From Prochloron sp965198675 (GTDB lineage Bacteria; Cyanobacteriota; Cyanobacteriia; Cyanobacteriales; Prochloraceae): DNA of 64,000 nt. Below are positions 51,589-60,821 of this stretch, piece by piece (the first letter of the stretch is position 1; each line of letters begins with the position of its first letter). The notes beneath the pieces were generated by a model, which saw only the letters and a list, made by a program, of their open reading frames with translations, was not told the origin of the DNA and made no database searches. The position numbers were made by a program, and so were the translations under genes. Location of the stretch: the NCBI GenBank assembly GCA_965198675.1, contig OZ240666.1:3782001-3846000 (forward strand). Reading direction: 5' to 3'.

Positions 51589-53529
51589 CTAACCCTTAAA
51601 GACTCCCCTTCTGGTTTTTACCCCTATGGTGGAACGTTGATCCAGGTAAGCAGCTAATTCCCCTATAGTGGGGTATTCTGCCCAGGTTTCCTGATCCAGG
51701 GGAACCTGATATTGCTTTGCTAGTTTTTGGATCACAAAAGCCATCCGCAGGGAATTTCCTCCCAATTCTGTAAAGGTATCCTCAATACCCACGTCTTCCG
51801 GTGGCAAGAGTAACTCTTCGCACCACACCCGGTGGAAGAGCTTTTCTGTAAAAGTGCTGGGTGCTATCTTTTCTTGACGACGTTGAGCTTTCACCTCCTC
51901 CAATAATTGTGCCATTTCCTGGATAACCTGAGTAAACTCCCCTGCTGCAAATTGCTGCCCCAATTTATACCGCTGCAACTTCCCACTGGAGGTCTTGGGA
52001 AAGGACTTCAGGGGAATCATTACGTCCACCTCCAACCCCGTAACTCGCCTCAAGTGCTGCTGCACCTGCCAAAACAACTCTGCCTCTCCCCGAAGAAACA
52101 ATAAAACTTGATCTCGACCCAACTTTTCATCAAAACTCCCCCACAGCACCACTCTACCCAGTTTAACCCCGGGTACCTCACAGGCTATATTTTCCAAATC
52201 ATGGGCGTAGTAATTCTGACCATGGAGAAAGATAATATCTTTAGAACGTCCCGTTACATATAAATATCCATCCCGAAGATAACCTAAATCCCCGGTAGCT
52301 AACCATTCTGGTTCAGGGTCACGGTTATAATAGCCGGAAGTAACATTTTCTCCTTTAATCTGAATCTCTCCCACATATCCTTCAGCCAGAAGTTGCTCCC
52401 CTTCTCCCACAATTCTGATTTGACACCCAGACACCGGTACCCCCACACTGACAAACATGATTACTTCTTCTGCTTCCTGGGAGATAACTGCTTGCTGGGA
52501 ACGCTGTAACTGCCGACGAGATAGGGTTTCAATCTTAGGAGTTTGCTTCAGGGGAGGAAAAGTGACCGCCAAAGTTGCTTCGGCTAAACCGTAAACGGGA
52601 AACATAGCAGTGGATTTTAACCCATGACCCCCCATTTCGGTCATAAACCGGGTCATTAAGTCTACAGAAATAGGCTCCGCACCATTGAATAATAACCGAA
52701 TAGAAGCCAGATTATACTTCTTGTCCGGTTGCCGTTTCAGCCTCTCCAAGATTAAGGCTTGACTAAAATTGGGAGCTGCGGTAATGGTTGCCCCATGTTT
52801 TTCTATACTCTCTAACCAGAGGAGAGGGTATTTGATGAAGGTATAGGCATCTAAATGTAACTGATTATTGCCCACGTAGAGGGGAACGAGATGAAACCCA
52901 ATCAAACCCATATCATGAGAAAGGGGGAGCCAACTTAATCCTACATCTTCCTGTACCAACTCCATTCCCTGGGCAATAGCTGCTAAATTAGCTATGATAT
53001 TTTGGTGAGTTAAACAGACTCCTTTGGGGGTACCCGTGGTACCGGAGGAAAACTGAATCAAGGCTAAGTCTTGGGGAGAGGGTTGATGAAATGCTGTGGC
53101 AGCTTCCCTAGACTGGAGATGACGTAAACTGAATAGTTGCTCTCGGGGAATAACTGTGATTGCCTTCTCTGACAACAGCTTTCCGTCTAGGAAAATAGGA
53201 GGATAATCCAGGAATTTTGCCACCTGTTCCAGCTTACCCTGTGGATTAGCCCGGTTGAGAGAAGTAGGAGCAGGTAGAGGTATGGAAATCATCCCTCCCA
53301 GGATACAGCCCCAAAAAGCGGGAATAAACTCTTGCTTCTGGGAAAGGGCGAGGATAACTTTATCTCCTGCTGTCAATCCTAACTCTCTGTAACCTCCTAG
53401 AATCTTGGCTGCTTCTTCTTTTAGTTCCCTATAGGTTCCGAAAACCTGCTCCCCATGCTCCTGAATGTAACCAATACCTTTCTCGGGAAACTCCTCTGCT
53501 GCTTTGTGGAAGATGGTTAATAAAGTCAT
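51589..53529 (-). CDS. Fatty acyl-AMP ligase fused to an acyl/peptidyl carrier domain
   Basis: 646 aa. Adenylation motifs 'IQFSSGTTGTPKGVCLTHQN' (A3), 'VYGLAEATLAVTFPP' (A5), 'WLATGDLGYLRDGYLYVTGRSKDII' (A7/A8) and 'FPKTSSGKLQRYKLGQQF' (A10, catalytic Lys). The C-terminal 75 residues are a carrier domain with the phosphopantetheine site 'ELGGNSLRM'. Such FAAL-ACP fusions activate fatty acids as adenylates and hand them to polyketide or peptide assembly lines or to modifying enzymes; no assembly line is in the window. Its start overlaps the upstream Rpn-type gene by 4 nt. Confidence 0.93.
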   Translation of the reverse strand: MTLLTIFHKAAEEFPEKGIGYIQEHGEQVFGTYRELKEEAAKILGGYRELGLTAGDKVILALSQKQEFIPAFWGCILGGMISIPLPAPTSLNRANPQGKLEQVAKFLDYPPIFLDGKLLSEKAITVIPREQLFSLRHLQSREAATAFHQPSPQDLALIQFSSGTTGTPKGVCLTHQNIIANLAAIAQGMELVQEDVGLSWLPLSHDMGLIGFHLVPLYVGNNQLHLDAYTFIKYPLLWLESIEKHGATITAAPNFSQALILERLKRQPDKKYNLASIRLLFNGAEPISVDLMTRFMTEMGGHGLKSTAMFPVYGLAEATLAVTFPPLKQTPKIETLSRRQLQRSQQAVISQEAEEVIMFVSVGVPVSGCQIRIVGEGEQLLAEGYVGEIQIKGENVTSGYYNRDPEPEWLATGDLGYLRDGYLYVTGRSKDIIFLHGQNYYAHDLENIACEVPGVKLGRVVLWGSFDEKLGRDQVLLFLRGEAELFWQVQQHLRRVTGLEVDVMIPLKSFPKTSSGKLQRYKLGQQFAAGEFTQVIQEMAQLLEEVKAQRRQEKIAPSTFTEKLFHRVWCEELLLPPEDVGIEDTFTELGGNSLRMAFVIQKLAKQYQVPLDQETWAEYPTIGELAAYLDQRSTIGVKTRRGVFKG

Positions 53530-54458
53530 TTCCTGTTAACATCAAATCGACGCAATAATTCTTCCTGAGATAATTCAATCAGTAATCGTGTCCACTCTTC
53601 GGAAGGTAATTGGAGCAAAGGTTCAATTATGTCTCCTATTGGTGGCTCAAGATTACCAAATTTGACTGTAAGCAGGTTTTCAAGCACCTGACGCTGTCCC
53701 TCCTGACGTCCCTCCTGACGTCCCTCCTGACGTCCCTCCTGACGTCCCTCCCGTAAAGTATCTTCTCGCCATTGGATATAAGCTGGTGATAAACCCATAA
53801 TTAACTCCTTTTCATCATTAGTTAAAGTTTCTTTCGTTTGTGTATTGATGCGCCAAATCGCCATTTCTTTTAGCACATTATCCCGCCACGGGTTGGTTGG
53901 GGGTAGAACTAAAAGTTCCTGAATAGCTTGTTTTTGCGTCTTCCCTTTTCCCAATATCCTCAACCAGAGGGTTTCTTCTGTAGGGGGCAACCTATTAATT
54001 GCCACTAAGGCAGTTTTATGTCCTTCGGGGAGAAAATAAACCCCAGGTGTCCACTTCTTTAATTCTAGTTTAAAGCCAAAATAATCCAAGAGATTATCGG
54101 AAGCGGAAGTTGCCAAAATCCATAAACGGGGTAAATCTTCTTCCTGGAGGGAGTATTTTTCCCGCCTTGCTTTTCTTTCCCGCTCACCATGAATGGAAAA
54201 TAGCTTCAGGATACAGGAGCGTATCTCACCGGGGCTGGGTTGATTGCGAAAAAGCTCAAATAAACAATCACCGGCTCCAATTTTCCCCAACAAACCCAAA
54301 GTTGCTACCATTTCTGTCTGTGTAGGCGCAGCTTCAAAAGACAGATCCACCCAGCGAGCTTCCCCAGTAACTTCCCGGCTGATTTCTACTTTACCCAATG
54401 GTTTGAGTAATCCTGCTAAATACTGCTTAGAAAACTGGTCGTGAGGTTGTCGAGTCAT
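53526..54458 (-). CDS. Rpn-type (COG5464-like) PD-(D/E)XK nuclease with repeat tail
   Basis: 310 aa. 'HDQFSKQYLAGLL' start, 'ARWVDLSFEAAPTQ' (Asp of the core), 'GLLGKIGAGDCLFELFRNQP' and 'ALVAINRLPP' fit the recombination-promoting nuclease/DUF4351-type family common in cyanobacteria. A microsatellite of 12-bp units (CTGACGTCCCTC) encodes REGRQEG repeats at about residues 237-255, a typical variable linker. Coupled to the acyl-AMP ligase gene (4-nt overlap), though a functional link is doubtful. Confidence 0.8.
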   Translation of the reverse strand: MTRQPHDQFSKQYLAGLLKPLGKVEISREVTGEARWVDLSFEAAPTQTEMVATLGLLGKIGAGDCLFELFRNQPSPGEIRSCILKLFSIHGERERKARREKYSLQEEDLPRLWILATSASDNLLDYFGFKLELKKWTPGVYFLPEGHKTALVAINRLPPTEETLWLRILGKGKTQKQAIQELLVLPPTNPWRDNVLKEMAIWRINTQTKETLTNDEKELIMGLSPAYIQWREDTLREGRQEGRQEGRQEGRQEGQRQVLENLLTVKFGNLEPPIGDIIEPLLQLPSEEWTRLLIELSQEELLRRFDVNRK

Positions 54459-54639
54459 TTATTTGGGTTTCTGACCGATGGAGATAACAAGTGACGCTCC
54501 TACACCAACCCTGCCGGGTATGGGGTAGGCAACGAGCGTCGCCTGGTGGCGAGTAGGGGCGCATCCTACTGGCTTAAATATATGTGGTGCGCCTTGCCCA
54601 CCCTACCAACTCTGAGACAGCAGCATCATCGACGGTGCC

Positions 54640-55398
54640 CTACACTGTTAAAATGGGATAAGTAATTTTGGCCTCAGCCCGCAAGCGAGCGATTAAATCA
54701 CTGAACAGTTGCAGGCGAATATTCTCCCTTTCTTCCTCCAGAGTAGCAGGATAAACTGCCCCCACTTTAAACAAATTATAGCCTGACTCTGTTTTAATGG
54801 GGCCTACCACTTCCCCGGGGGAAGCATTAAACACAGCAGCTTCAATTTCTGCGGTCACCTCTGACCGAGATACCTTCCCCACATAACCAAGCTGGGGTTT
54901 CGTTTCCTCGTCCTGGGAATAGGACCGAGTGAGGAGATGAAAGTCTTCTCCGTCTTCGGTAATTTGAGCATAGAGCTCCTCAGCTTGCTCTTTGCTCCCC
55001 AGTCGTATACTGTACAGCTCCACTTTGTCGAAATCCAACTTGTGCTCCGCAAAATAAGCTTGTATATCCTCTTCCTGAAAATGAGTCAGAATTTTATCCC
55101 GGAGTAATTTCCCCCCTACCCCGTCCCGACGGTAATACTGAAACTTGTCTTCCCCTTGAATAGCTGCTTGAAACTCTTTCCAGGTTTTGTTTTCCCTCTC
55201 CTGGGAGTCCAACTCTCTTATCCCCGCTTCCAACTCGGACGGAGTGTAGCTAATCTTATTTTTAGTAGCGTATTGCCTCAAGAGCAATTCTGTAATACAG
55301 TAATCCAACAATTGGTCTCGATTAGGGTGGAGCATGCGTCGTCGCATTGCTTCCACCAAATCGGAGTCATTGCCATTTACCCTTACTAACACAGTCAT
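54640..55398 (-). CDS. Parvulin/SurA-like peptidyl-prolyl isomerase (intact)
   Basis: 252 aa. N-terminal helical chaperone part (MTVLVRVNGNDSDLVEAMRRR...), then a parvulin domain: 'VELYSIRLGSKEQAEELYAQI', 'FHLLTRSYSQDEETKPQLGYVGKVSRSEV', 'AVFNASPGEVVGPIKTESGYNLFKV'. No signal peptide, so it acts in the cytoplasm. In cyanobacteria these small isomerases are repeatedly encoded with HlyD and C39-ABC exporters and are thought to help leader-peptide substrates; that fits the HlyD and C39 genes downstream here. 20 nt from the thioredoxin-like gene. Confidence 0.88.
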   Translation of the reverse strand: MTVLVRVNGNDSDLVEAMRRRMLHPNRDQLLDYCITELLLRQYATKNKISYTPSELEAGIRELDSQERENKTWKEFQAAIQGEDKFQYYRRDGVGGKLLRDKILTHFQEEDIQAYFAEHKLDFDKVELYSIRLGSKEQAEELYAQITEDGEDFHLLTRSYSQDEETKPQLGYVGKVSRSEVTAEIEAAVFNASPGEVVGPIKTESGYNLFKVGAVYPATLEEERENIRLQLFSDLIARLRAEAKITYPILTV

Positions 55399-55418
55399 TT
55401 TCCTGTTCTACTCCCTGA

Positions 55419-55892
55419 TTAACCACTAAAACGAGCTCTTTTGGTTGTTTCCCCTACGGAAACAGCTTGGTAGAATTGTTTAATCCGTCCCAGAAACTCC
55501 TGGGGTATCTCTCCCACCCATTGCTGAGCAATAACTCCATTTTCTACCAAAACAGCAGTGGGATAAGCTTTAGCCATGTAACCCCAGAGCAGCTTACTCA
55601 TGGATTTTAAGGGAAAACGGACTAAATGCTGCTCTTTAAACTCCACCAGATCCTCTTCCTTCAGGGACATGACCCCCAAGACATTGGGAAAATCCGACTG
55701 CACATTCATGATATTCATCAAAGGTACCCATTGCTTACAATAGGGACAATCCTTGCTTATGAAGACCAGAAAATGAGAGCCTTGCTCTAGGGTAACATCC
55801 TCTAACCACCCTGGGCGCCAACGATTTCCCACCTTGAGACGGGAAAAGTCTACCAAAGGCTTGGAGCGAGACTGCCAACCCAAGACCACCCC
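55419..55892 (-). pseudogene. Thioredoxin-like C-terminal fragment cut by IS5
   Basis: From the IS end the frame reads 'GWQSRSKPLVDFSRLKVGNRW', then a thioredoxin-like fold with the redox motif 'SKDCPYCKQW' and 'PTAVLVENGVIAQQWVG'. The apparent N-terminus of the open frame (residues 1 to about 92) is IS5 antisense DNA. On the far side of the IS only about 20 further codons stay open before a stop, so the N-terminal part (in relatives a membrane MauE/DoxX-like domain) is lost. Probably once a thiol-oxidoreductase for the disulfide-rich peptides. Confidence 0.8.
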
Positions 55893-55894
55893 TA

Positions 55895-56800
55895 TAGAAC
55901 CCATTTGAGATCTCTGTTGTGGAGTAAAATAGGGAAAAAATGCCGTACTCAAGTAGTTTGACAGACGGGGAGTGGAAAATAATAGAACCTCTGTTGCCCA
56001 AAAAGAAACAGACAAGACCACCAAAATGGAGTAAAAGGCAGATTTTAGATGGTATCTTGTACCAATTAAAGAATGGTTGTAATTGGTGTGACTTACCCAA
56101 AGACTTGCCCCCCTATTCCACAGTATTTTGGTACTACAAACAGTGGCGATCGCTTGGGGTAATCGAAGCAATCAGAGATATCTTGCATAGTAGAGTCCGT
56201 CAGCAAGTTAAAAAAAAAGGGCAATGGACAACTCTAATCATCATTGACTCCCAAGCGGTAAAAAATACCTGTAACGCCAGTGTAAAGTCGAAAGGGTTTT
56301 GTTTTTACAAGTCTACCAATGGTATTAAAAGACATCTAGCAGTAGATATTTTGGGCTTTCCTTTTTTTAGTCATTGCACCAAAGCATCGGTATCTGACGA
56401 TGTGGGTTTGATTGAAATGTTATCGAAAAACATAGATTATTTCAAGTCTAAACCAGTCAACATCCCCAAGATTACCATTTTGCTTGACCATGGATATCAC
56501 CCAGAAAAACTGACCCAGGAATTACATAAAATTTATCCGGCGATTATGACTAAGATTAGATTTAAGGTCTCCCGTAAACCATCAAAAGCTCAAAAGAAAA
56601 AGGAAGGAAAAACCGGTTTTGTGCCAGTAAAAGCGCGGTGGGTGATTGAAAGAACTAATTCGTGGATGGAAAGATGCAAGAGTTTGGTCAAAAACTTTGA
56701 AAGGACTCTTGAGCATGCTAATACCAAGATTAGTCTATGTTTTGTCCGACTGATGCTTAAAAGGCTAGCCACTACTTAAAAAGATCTCAAATGGGTTCTA
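55895..56800 (+). mobile_element. IS5-family insertion sequence, copy B
   Basis: 906 bp, ends TAGAACCCATTTGAGATCT, TA on each side; same length and orientation as copy A. Confidence 0.85.
55940..56779 (+). CDS. IS5-family transposase
   Basis: 279 aa, intact; only four residues differ from the copy at 16753 (I for L in 'NGIKRH', I for T in 'VDILG', H for Y in 'HGYHPE', H for Q in 'LEHANT'). DDE residues conserved. Confidence 0.92.
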   Translation: MPYSSSLTDGEWKIIEPLLPKKKQTRPPKWSKRQILDGILYQLKNGCNWCDLPKDLPPYSTVFWYYKQWRSLGVIEAIRDILHSRVRQQVKKKGQWTTLIIIDSQAVKNTCNASVKSKGFCFYKSTNGIKRHLAVDILGFPFFSHCTKASVSDDVGLIEMLSKNIDYFKSKPVNIPKITILLDHGYHPEKLTQELHKIYPAIMTKIRFKVSRKPSKAQKKKEGKTGFVPVKARWVIERTNSWMERCKSLVKNFERTLEHANTKISLCFVRLMLKRLATT

Positions 56801-56875
56801 TATAGAGCACGTACTTTGACAGCTCTGGGAGAAGGCGATCGCCTTCGAGACACTTTATGCCCGCTCTCAAATAAA

Positions 56876-57201
56876 AATGAAAAACAGGATTATCCCTAAT
56901 ATTTCAAAATAACAGTTAACGGGGTCGGTGCGTTGCCAACGCACCCTACGAAATCTATCGCTCTCGGGTTTGGTGAGCAATTAACAATTCACCTGCATTA
57001 TAGGGTACTAAACGGTTAGAAACTTACCTATCATAATTAATGAAAAACAGGATTATCCCTAATATTTCAAAATAACAGTTAACGGGGTCGGTGCGTTGCC
57101 AACGCACCCTACGAAATCTATCGCTCTCGGGTTTGGTGAGCAATTAACAATTCACCTGCATTATAGGGTACTAAACGGTTAGAAACTTACCTATCATAAT
57201 T
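56876..57201. repeat. Perfect 163-bp tandem duplication
   Basis: 56876-57038 is repeated as 57039-57201: AATGAAAAACAGGATTATCC, then ACGGGGTCGGTGCGTTGCC, and CATTATAGGGTACTAAACGG to TCATAATTA. No difference was seen between the two units, so the duplication is recent. It contains a GTGCGTTGCCAACGCAC hairpin. No gene. Confidence 0.9.
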
Positions 57202-57279
57202 ACCGTATTATATTGTTTGCATACCTTACATTTAGATTTGTTGTGAAGTTCATACAAGCTTTATAATAAAAATGTTATT

Positions 57280-57411
57280 TTACCAGCATTTGTTCCCATC
57301 TTTTGAGCAAGAAGCATAATTTTCCCGACAAGAGGAATTACAGACACCACCTCCCATAACATTCTCCAGCTCTTCAGCAGACAAAAGACGTTTATTGTAA
57401 TCACAAAAAAG
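57280..57411 (-). pseudogene. Remnant of a second Gly-Gly-leader cysteine-rich peptide
   Basis: The minus-strand frame reads 'RLLSAEELENVMGGG' followed by 'VCNSSCRENYASC' and 'SKDGNKCW', then stop at 57280. 'ELENVMGG' is the end of a Nif11/NHLP-like double-glycine leader; the 21-residue core has C-x3-C-x6-C-x6-C. Upstream the frame meets a TGA at 57412-57414 with no plausible start between, so the leader is cut short or frameshifted. Core unlike the five knottin-like copies. Confidence 0.6.
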
Positions 57412-57671
57412 TCAATTTACCTGAGAAGGAGATTAGAATTTTGTCAAGATTCTGTCAAGAAAACTCGGAACCACTTTTGGTGTTATAATTATAAAAAATG
57501 ACCAGCGATCCCATAGCTCTTTCCTAGTCACTCAAGACAACTTAAATCACGGAGACGAGGCTAAAATTAGCTACGTACAAGGGATGAAGGAAGTTTCTCA
57601 TCTTATTTTGGTGAGGTCGAAAATTGTGAAAGAGCTGGTCACTGGTCACTGGTAACTGGTCACTGTTGAAA

Positions 57672-59039
57672 ATGGTAACAACCAAAGAAAGAACCGCAGT
57701 TGTAAAGGAAGAAGACATAGCCACCCTGGATAACTTTGCCGACAAGAAACTCCAGGAGGCAACGGAGTTATCGGAAGTAATGGCAGTGGACCCCCCCTTA
57801 GTGCAAAGGGGAGGTATCTATCTCATTAGTGGGCTGCTCACCGTAACTCTTTCCCTCCTTTATTTTGGCAAAGTTCCGGTGTGGGCGAAAGCTAAAGGCA
57901 ATATCATCCCAGAAGGGGAAAGCATTCCCGTGCAAGCCCTCCAAAGGGGGGTAGTCAGGTCAGTATTGGCCCAAGTGGGGGAGCGGCTCCCGAAAAACGC
58001 CCCCCTCCTCACCCTGGATACCTCCCAGTCCAATGCAAACCTCTCCCAACTCCAGGGACAACTAAATCTCCAGCAAAAACGTCTCCAGGGATTACAACAG
58101 GATAGAACCCAGGTCGAAACAATTCTCGCAGCCCCTGAAACCTTCCTAGCCCAGGAGCAAACCGTAAATTTCCATGATAGCAACCTGCTCCAAACTGTCT
58201 ACTCCCTCAGAAGGGCGAAAACTGAATTGACCCAAGCAAGAGCAGCCCTAGATAAAGACTTAGCAGACCAAAAAGAGCAGCTCAGACAGGAAATCGAACT
58301 ATCCCGCCAGCGACTCACCCTCCTGTACCAGCAAAAAGAGCTAGGGATCGCCAACCTGAAAAAAGATGAAACCAACTTAGTTGCCAGAAAGCAACTCCTA
58401 GCCGAAACCCGACAACTGTCAGAGAAGCGCTTACTCTCCCAGCTAGAAATAGGTCGCCAGAATATCGCTCTCATGGAGAAGTATAAAGAATTAGCCCTCC
58501 TGGACCTACAGCAAGATGAACTCAACTTACAGGGTAAAAATAAACGGTTAGAGGAGTCCCGTCAATTAGCCGAAGAAGGATTTCTCTCCCAACTAGACCT
58601 AGAAGCGGAAGAGGAGCGCTACCCTTCAGCAGAAAGGGGGTTGTCCGAAAGCCACAAGCAAGTGGAACAGCAAGAAATTGAAATTGCCAACGAAAGATCC
58701 CGTCTGAGGGAAATAGAATTAGAACTATTGAGACTGAAAGAAGATAGGGAAAGCGTCCGCCAAGCAGAAGCAGCCCTAGAAGAAAGCCGCCAGCAACTGA
58801 AACAACAGAAGCTGGACATTGGCAATGAGGAGCTACGGCTAGCTGAACTGGAAGTTCAATTAGGAGCTGCCGCAGTCCAGCCTTCCCAGCAATATGACAC
58901 AGCTCGTACCAATTATAATCAAAGTCTGGACAACCTAAAGCAGAGTCTGGTTACTATGGAAGAGGAAATGAAAACAGTGGCAGCAGAAATAGCCAACCAG
59001 ATAGAGAGTTCATTCTGCAACACCAACACACTACCATAG
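57672..59039 (+). pseudogene. HlyD-family exporter adaptor, truncated at the 3' end
   Basis: About 455 codons. N-terminal cytoplasmic part, one membrane helix (GIYLISGLLTVTLSLLYFG, about 58-76), the lipoyl half-motif 'AKAKGNIIPEGESIPVQALQRGVVRSVLAQVGERL', and a very long coiled-coil hairpin. At about 59005 the adaptor sequence ends ('EIANQIESS') and runs into the antisense of the C39 exporter gene, so the second lipoyl half and beta-barrel domain are missing. HlyD proteins link ABC exporters to the outer membrane. Confidence 0.88.
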
Positions 59040-60244
59040 AACAACACCGCCACGTCGCTCAAATTCACCACCAAACTGCTGGCCAAATTAGAGATAATGC
59101 CTAAGTTGAGACTTTGCAAATAGGCATTGGTAAAACGAAGGTATCGGTTTTCCCCCTGCCAGCGGGTCCAATGCTCAATACTCAGAGTCTTAATGGTACT
59201 CAATCCACTAATAGACTCAATCAGAAAACTCTCCAGTTCAGCTCCCTTTTGGAAAACATCCCGGTAAGTGCGCTGTAGCCGAGGGGAAACCCATTTAATA
59301 TTAATAAGGTGTAAAATTAAGAAACCACTGGCCACCAGAGTCAGGGGGAGATTCAAAGAGAACATCAGCCCCAAATACAACAGAGCAGAAAACACACTCA
59401 GGAAAGTTTGCAGGCCAATATCCGTAAGGAAATTGACAATTTTTTGGTTTTCCTGAAAGCGACTGGTGATATCCCCCACCTTCCGGGCTTCAAAAAAAGC
59501 CAAGGGGAGAGAGAGAACATGCTGGTAAAAATCCACCACCATCTGGGTGGTAGCCCTCATAGAAACAAACAGCAGCAGTTGTTGACGGAACCAACTGATA
59601 GTAAGATTGAGTAGCACCAGAGCAGATATAGCCCCAACACAGTAAAACAACCAATCTTTGTTCTGCTTCAGAATCACCTCGTCTAGGAGAAACTTAGTGA
59701 AAAGAGGCAGAAACATAGAGAAGATTTGGATTGCTAGGGAAGCTAGGAGAATTTCCCAGAGGATCCGACTATAGGGTTTAACGTAGGGTTTAAACTGTTC
59801 TAAAGTAGGCTTATCCTCCTCTATTTCCTTAATTTGTTCTGTGGGTTCCAAATAGAGAGTATAGCGAGTCCAACCTTCCAGAAACTCTGCTTTAGAGATT
59901 TTCACCAAACCTTGACCTGGATCTGCTCCCACCACCTCTTTATCGTTAGCTTTGTATACTACTACCCAGTGATAGCCTCGCCAGTTGACAATAGCAGGAT
60001 GCTTACTTGTACATAGATTATCATAAATTTTTAACATAGCCTTGGTTTCATAACCAAAACTCTGAGACGCCTTCATTAAGTTAAGCATAGAGGCACCCCG
60101 AATGTCAACTCGGGCTAGTTCCCGCATACGATTGAGATTGACTCGCTTGCCGTGATAACGACAAACTGTGGCAAAACAGGCAGCTCCGCAATCCATGGAA
60201 CTTTGCTGTCGCACCGCTGGTAGACTTGACAATAGGTTAAGCAT
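59005..60244 (-). pseudogene. C39 peptidase-ABC exporter, truncated before the ATPase
   Basis: Starts at ATG 60244 (a GTG at 60271 is possible). The C39 peptidase domain is complete: 'QQSSMDCGAACFATVCRYHG' (catalytic Cys), 'IVNWRGYHWVVV' (His) and 'GADPGQG' (Asp). The ABC membrane domain follows ('LLASLAIQIFSMFLPLFTKFLLDEVIL' to 'VLFYGSVLVLQNELSI'), then the sequence enters HlyD antisense at about 59005 and stops at 58919. The ATP-binding domain is absent, so it cannot transport, though the peptidase could still fold. Its active-site residues make it the expected processor of Gly-Gly leaders. Confidence 0.88.
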
Positions 60245-60422
60245 AGTTGTTTTCAGGTAAGCAGTGTCCACCTGGTAGGTGTTTGTAGTTGATAACGCAC
60301 GGACTGTTTCATTATAGGCGATCGCCTACAGTAAGGCAAAACCACCCTACTACTACAATATTATATATCTCCTACTCTCCTCTTTATTCTTCTCTCTGCG
60401 CCCTCTGCGCCTCTGTGGTTTT

Positions 60423-60821
60423 TTACACTTGAAAGCGTAGGTGTTGAAGTGATCGCACTTGAGCAATTGTTTCAAAGTCTCGATCGTTATGAATTAAAAG
60501 TAAGTTATTTTCAAGTGCAACAATCGCGATACAGCAATCAATTGGGCTACGAACAGTGAGTCCTTGGCGGCGTAGCTCATAGTAAATTCGTGCAGCAGCT
60601 TCCCAGGAATTGCTTGTGAGTTCAATGTAATCTTGTGTTGCAAGGTAGGTAGAAAGAAGAGTCCATTCTTGGTAGTTTTTGCTACCCTGAAGCAACTCAA
60701 GCTGAGTAAAACGGGTAAGGAAGACTTCACGATTAGAAATGAGGGTTTCAAGTTGTTGGCGGACTTCACCGCTGCTATCGCGAAAGACGCTAATCCAAAC
60801 AGATGTATCAATCAACAACAT
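60423..60821 (-). CDS. VapC-like PIN-domain toxin
   Basis: 132 aa from ATG 60821. PIN-domain acidic residues: 'LLIDTSVWI' (D), 'TQLELLQG' (E), 'SPIDCCIAIVALE' (D) and 'IHNDRDF' (D). VapC toxins are RNases cutting tRNA or rRNA, held inactive by VapB; the overlapping upstream gene is the likely antitoxin. Confidence 0.9.
   Translation of the reverse strand: MLLIDTSVWISVFRDSSGEVRQQLETLISNREVFLTRFTQLELLQGSKNYQEWTLLSTYLATQDYIELTSNSWEAAARIYYELRRQGLTVRSPIDCCIAIVALENNLLLIHNDRDFETIAQVRSLQHLRFQV

Noticed and set aside
53526..53529. Functional coupling of the Rpn nuclease with the acyl-AMP ligase
   Set aside because: The 4-nt overlap is real, but Rpn-type genes insert widely; no evidence of a shared role.
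55419..56171. 250-codon ORF read as one membrane-thioredoxin protein
   Set aside because: Its first about 92 residues are the antisense strand of the IS5 copy; the same peptide appears antisense to the other IS5 copy at 16691-16984.
16708..56800. Composite transposon between the two IS5 copies
   Set aside because: 40 kb apart, with housekeeping genes between and only private TA duplications at each copy; independent insertions are simpler.
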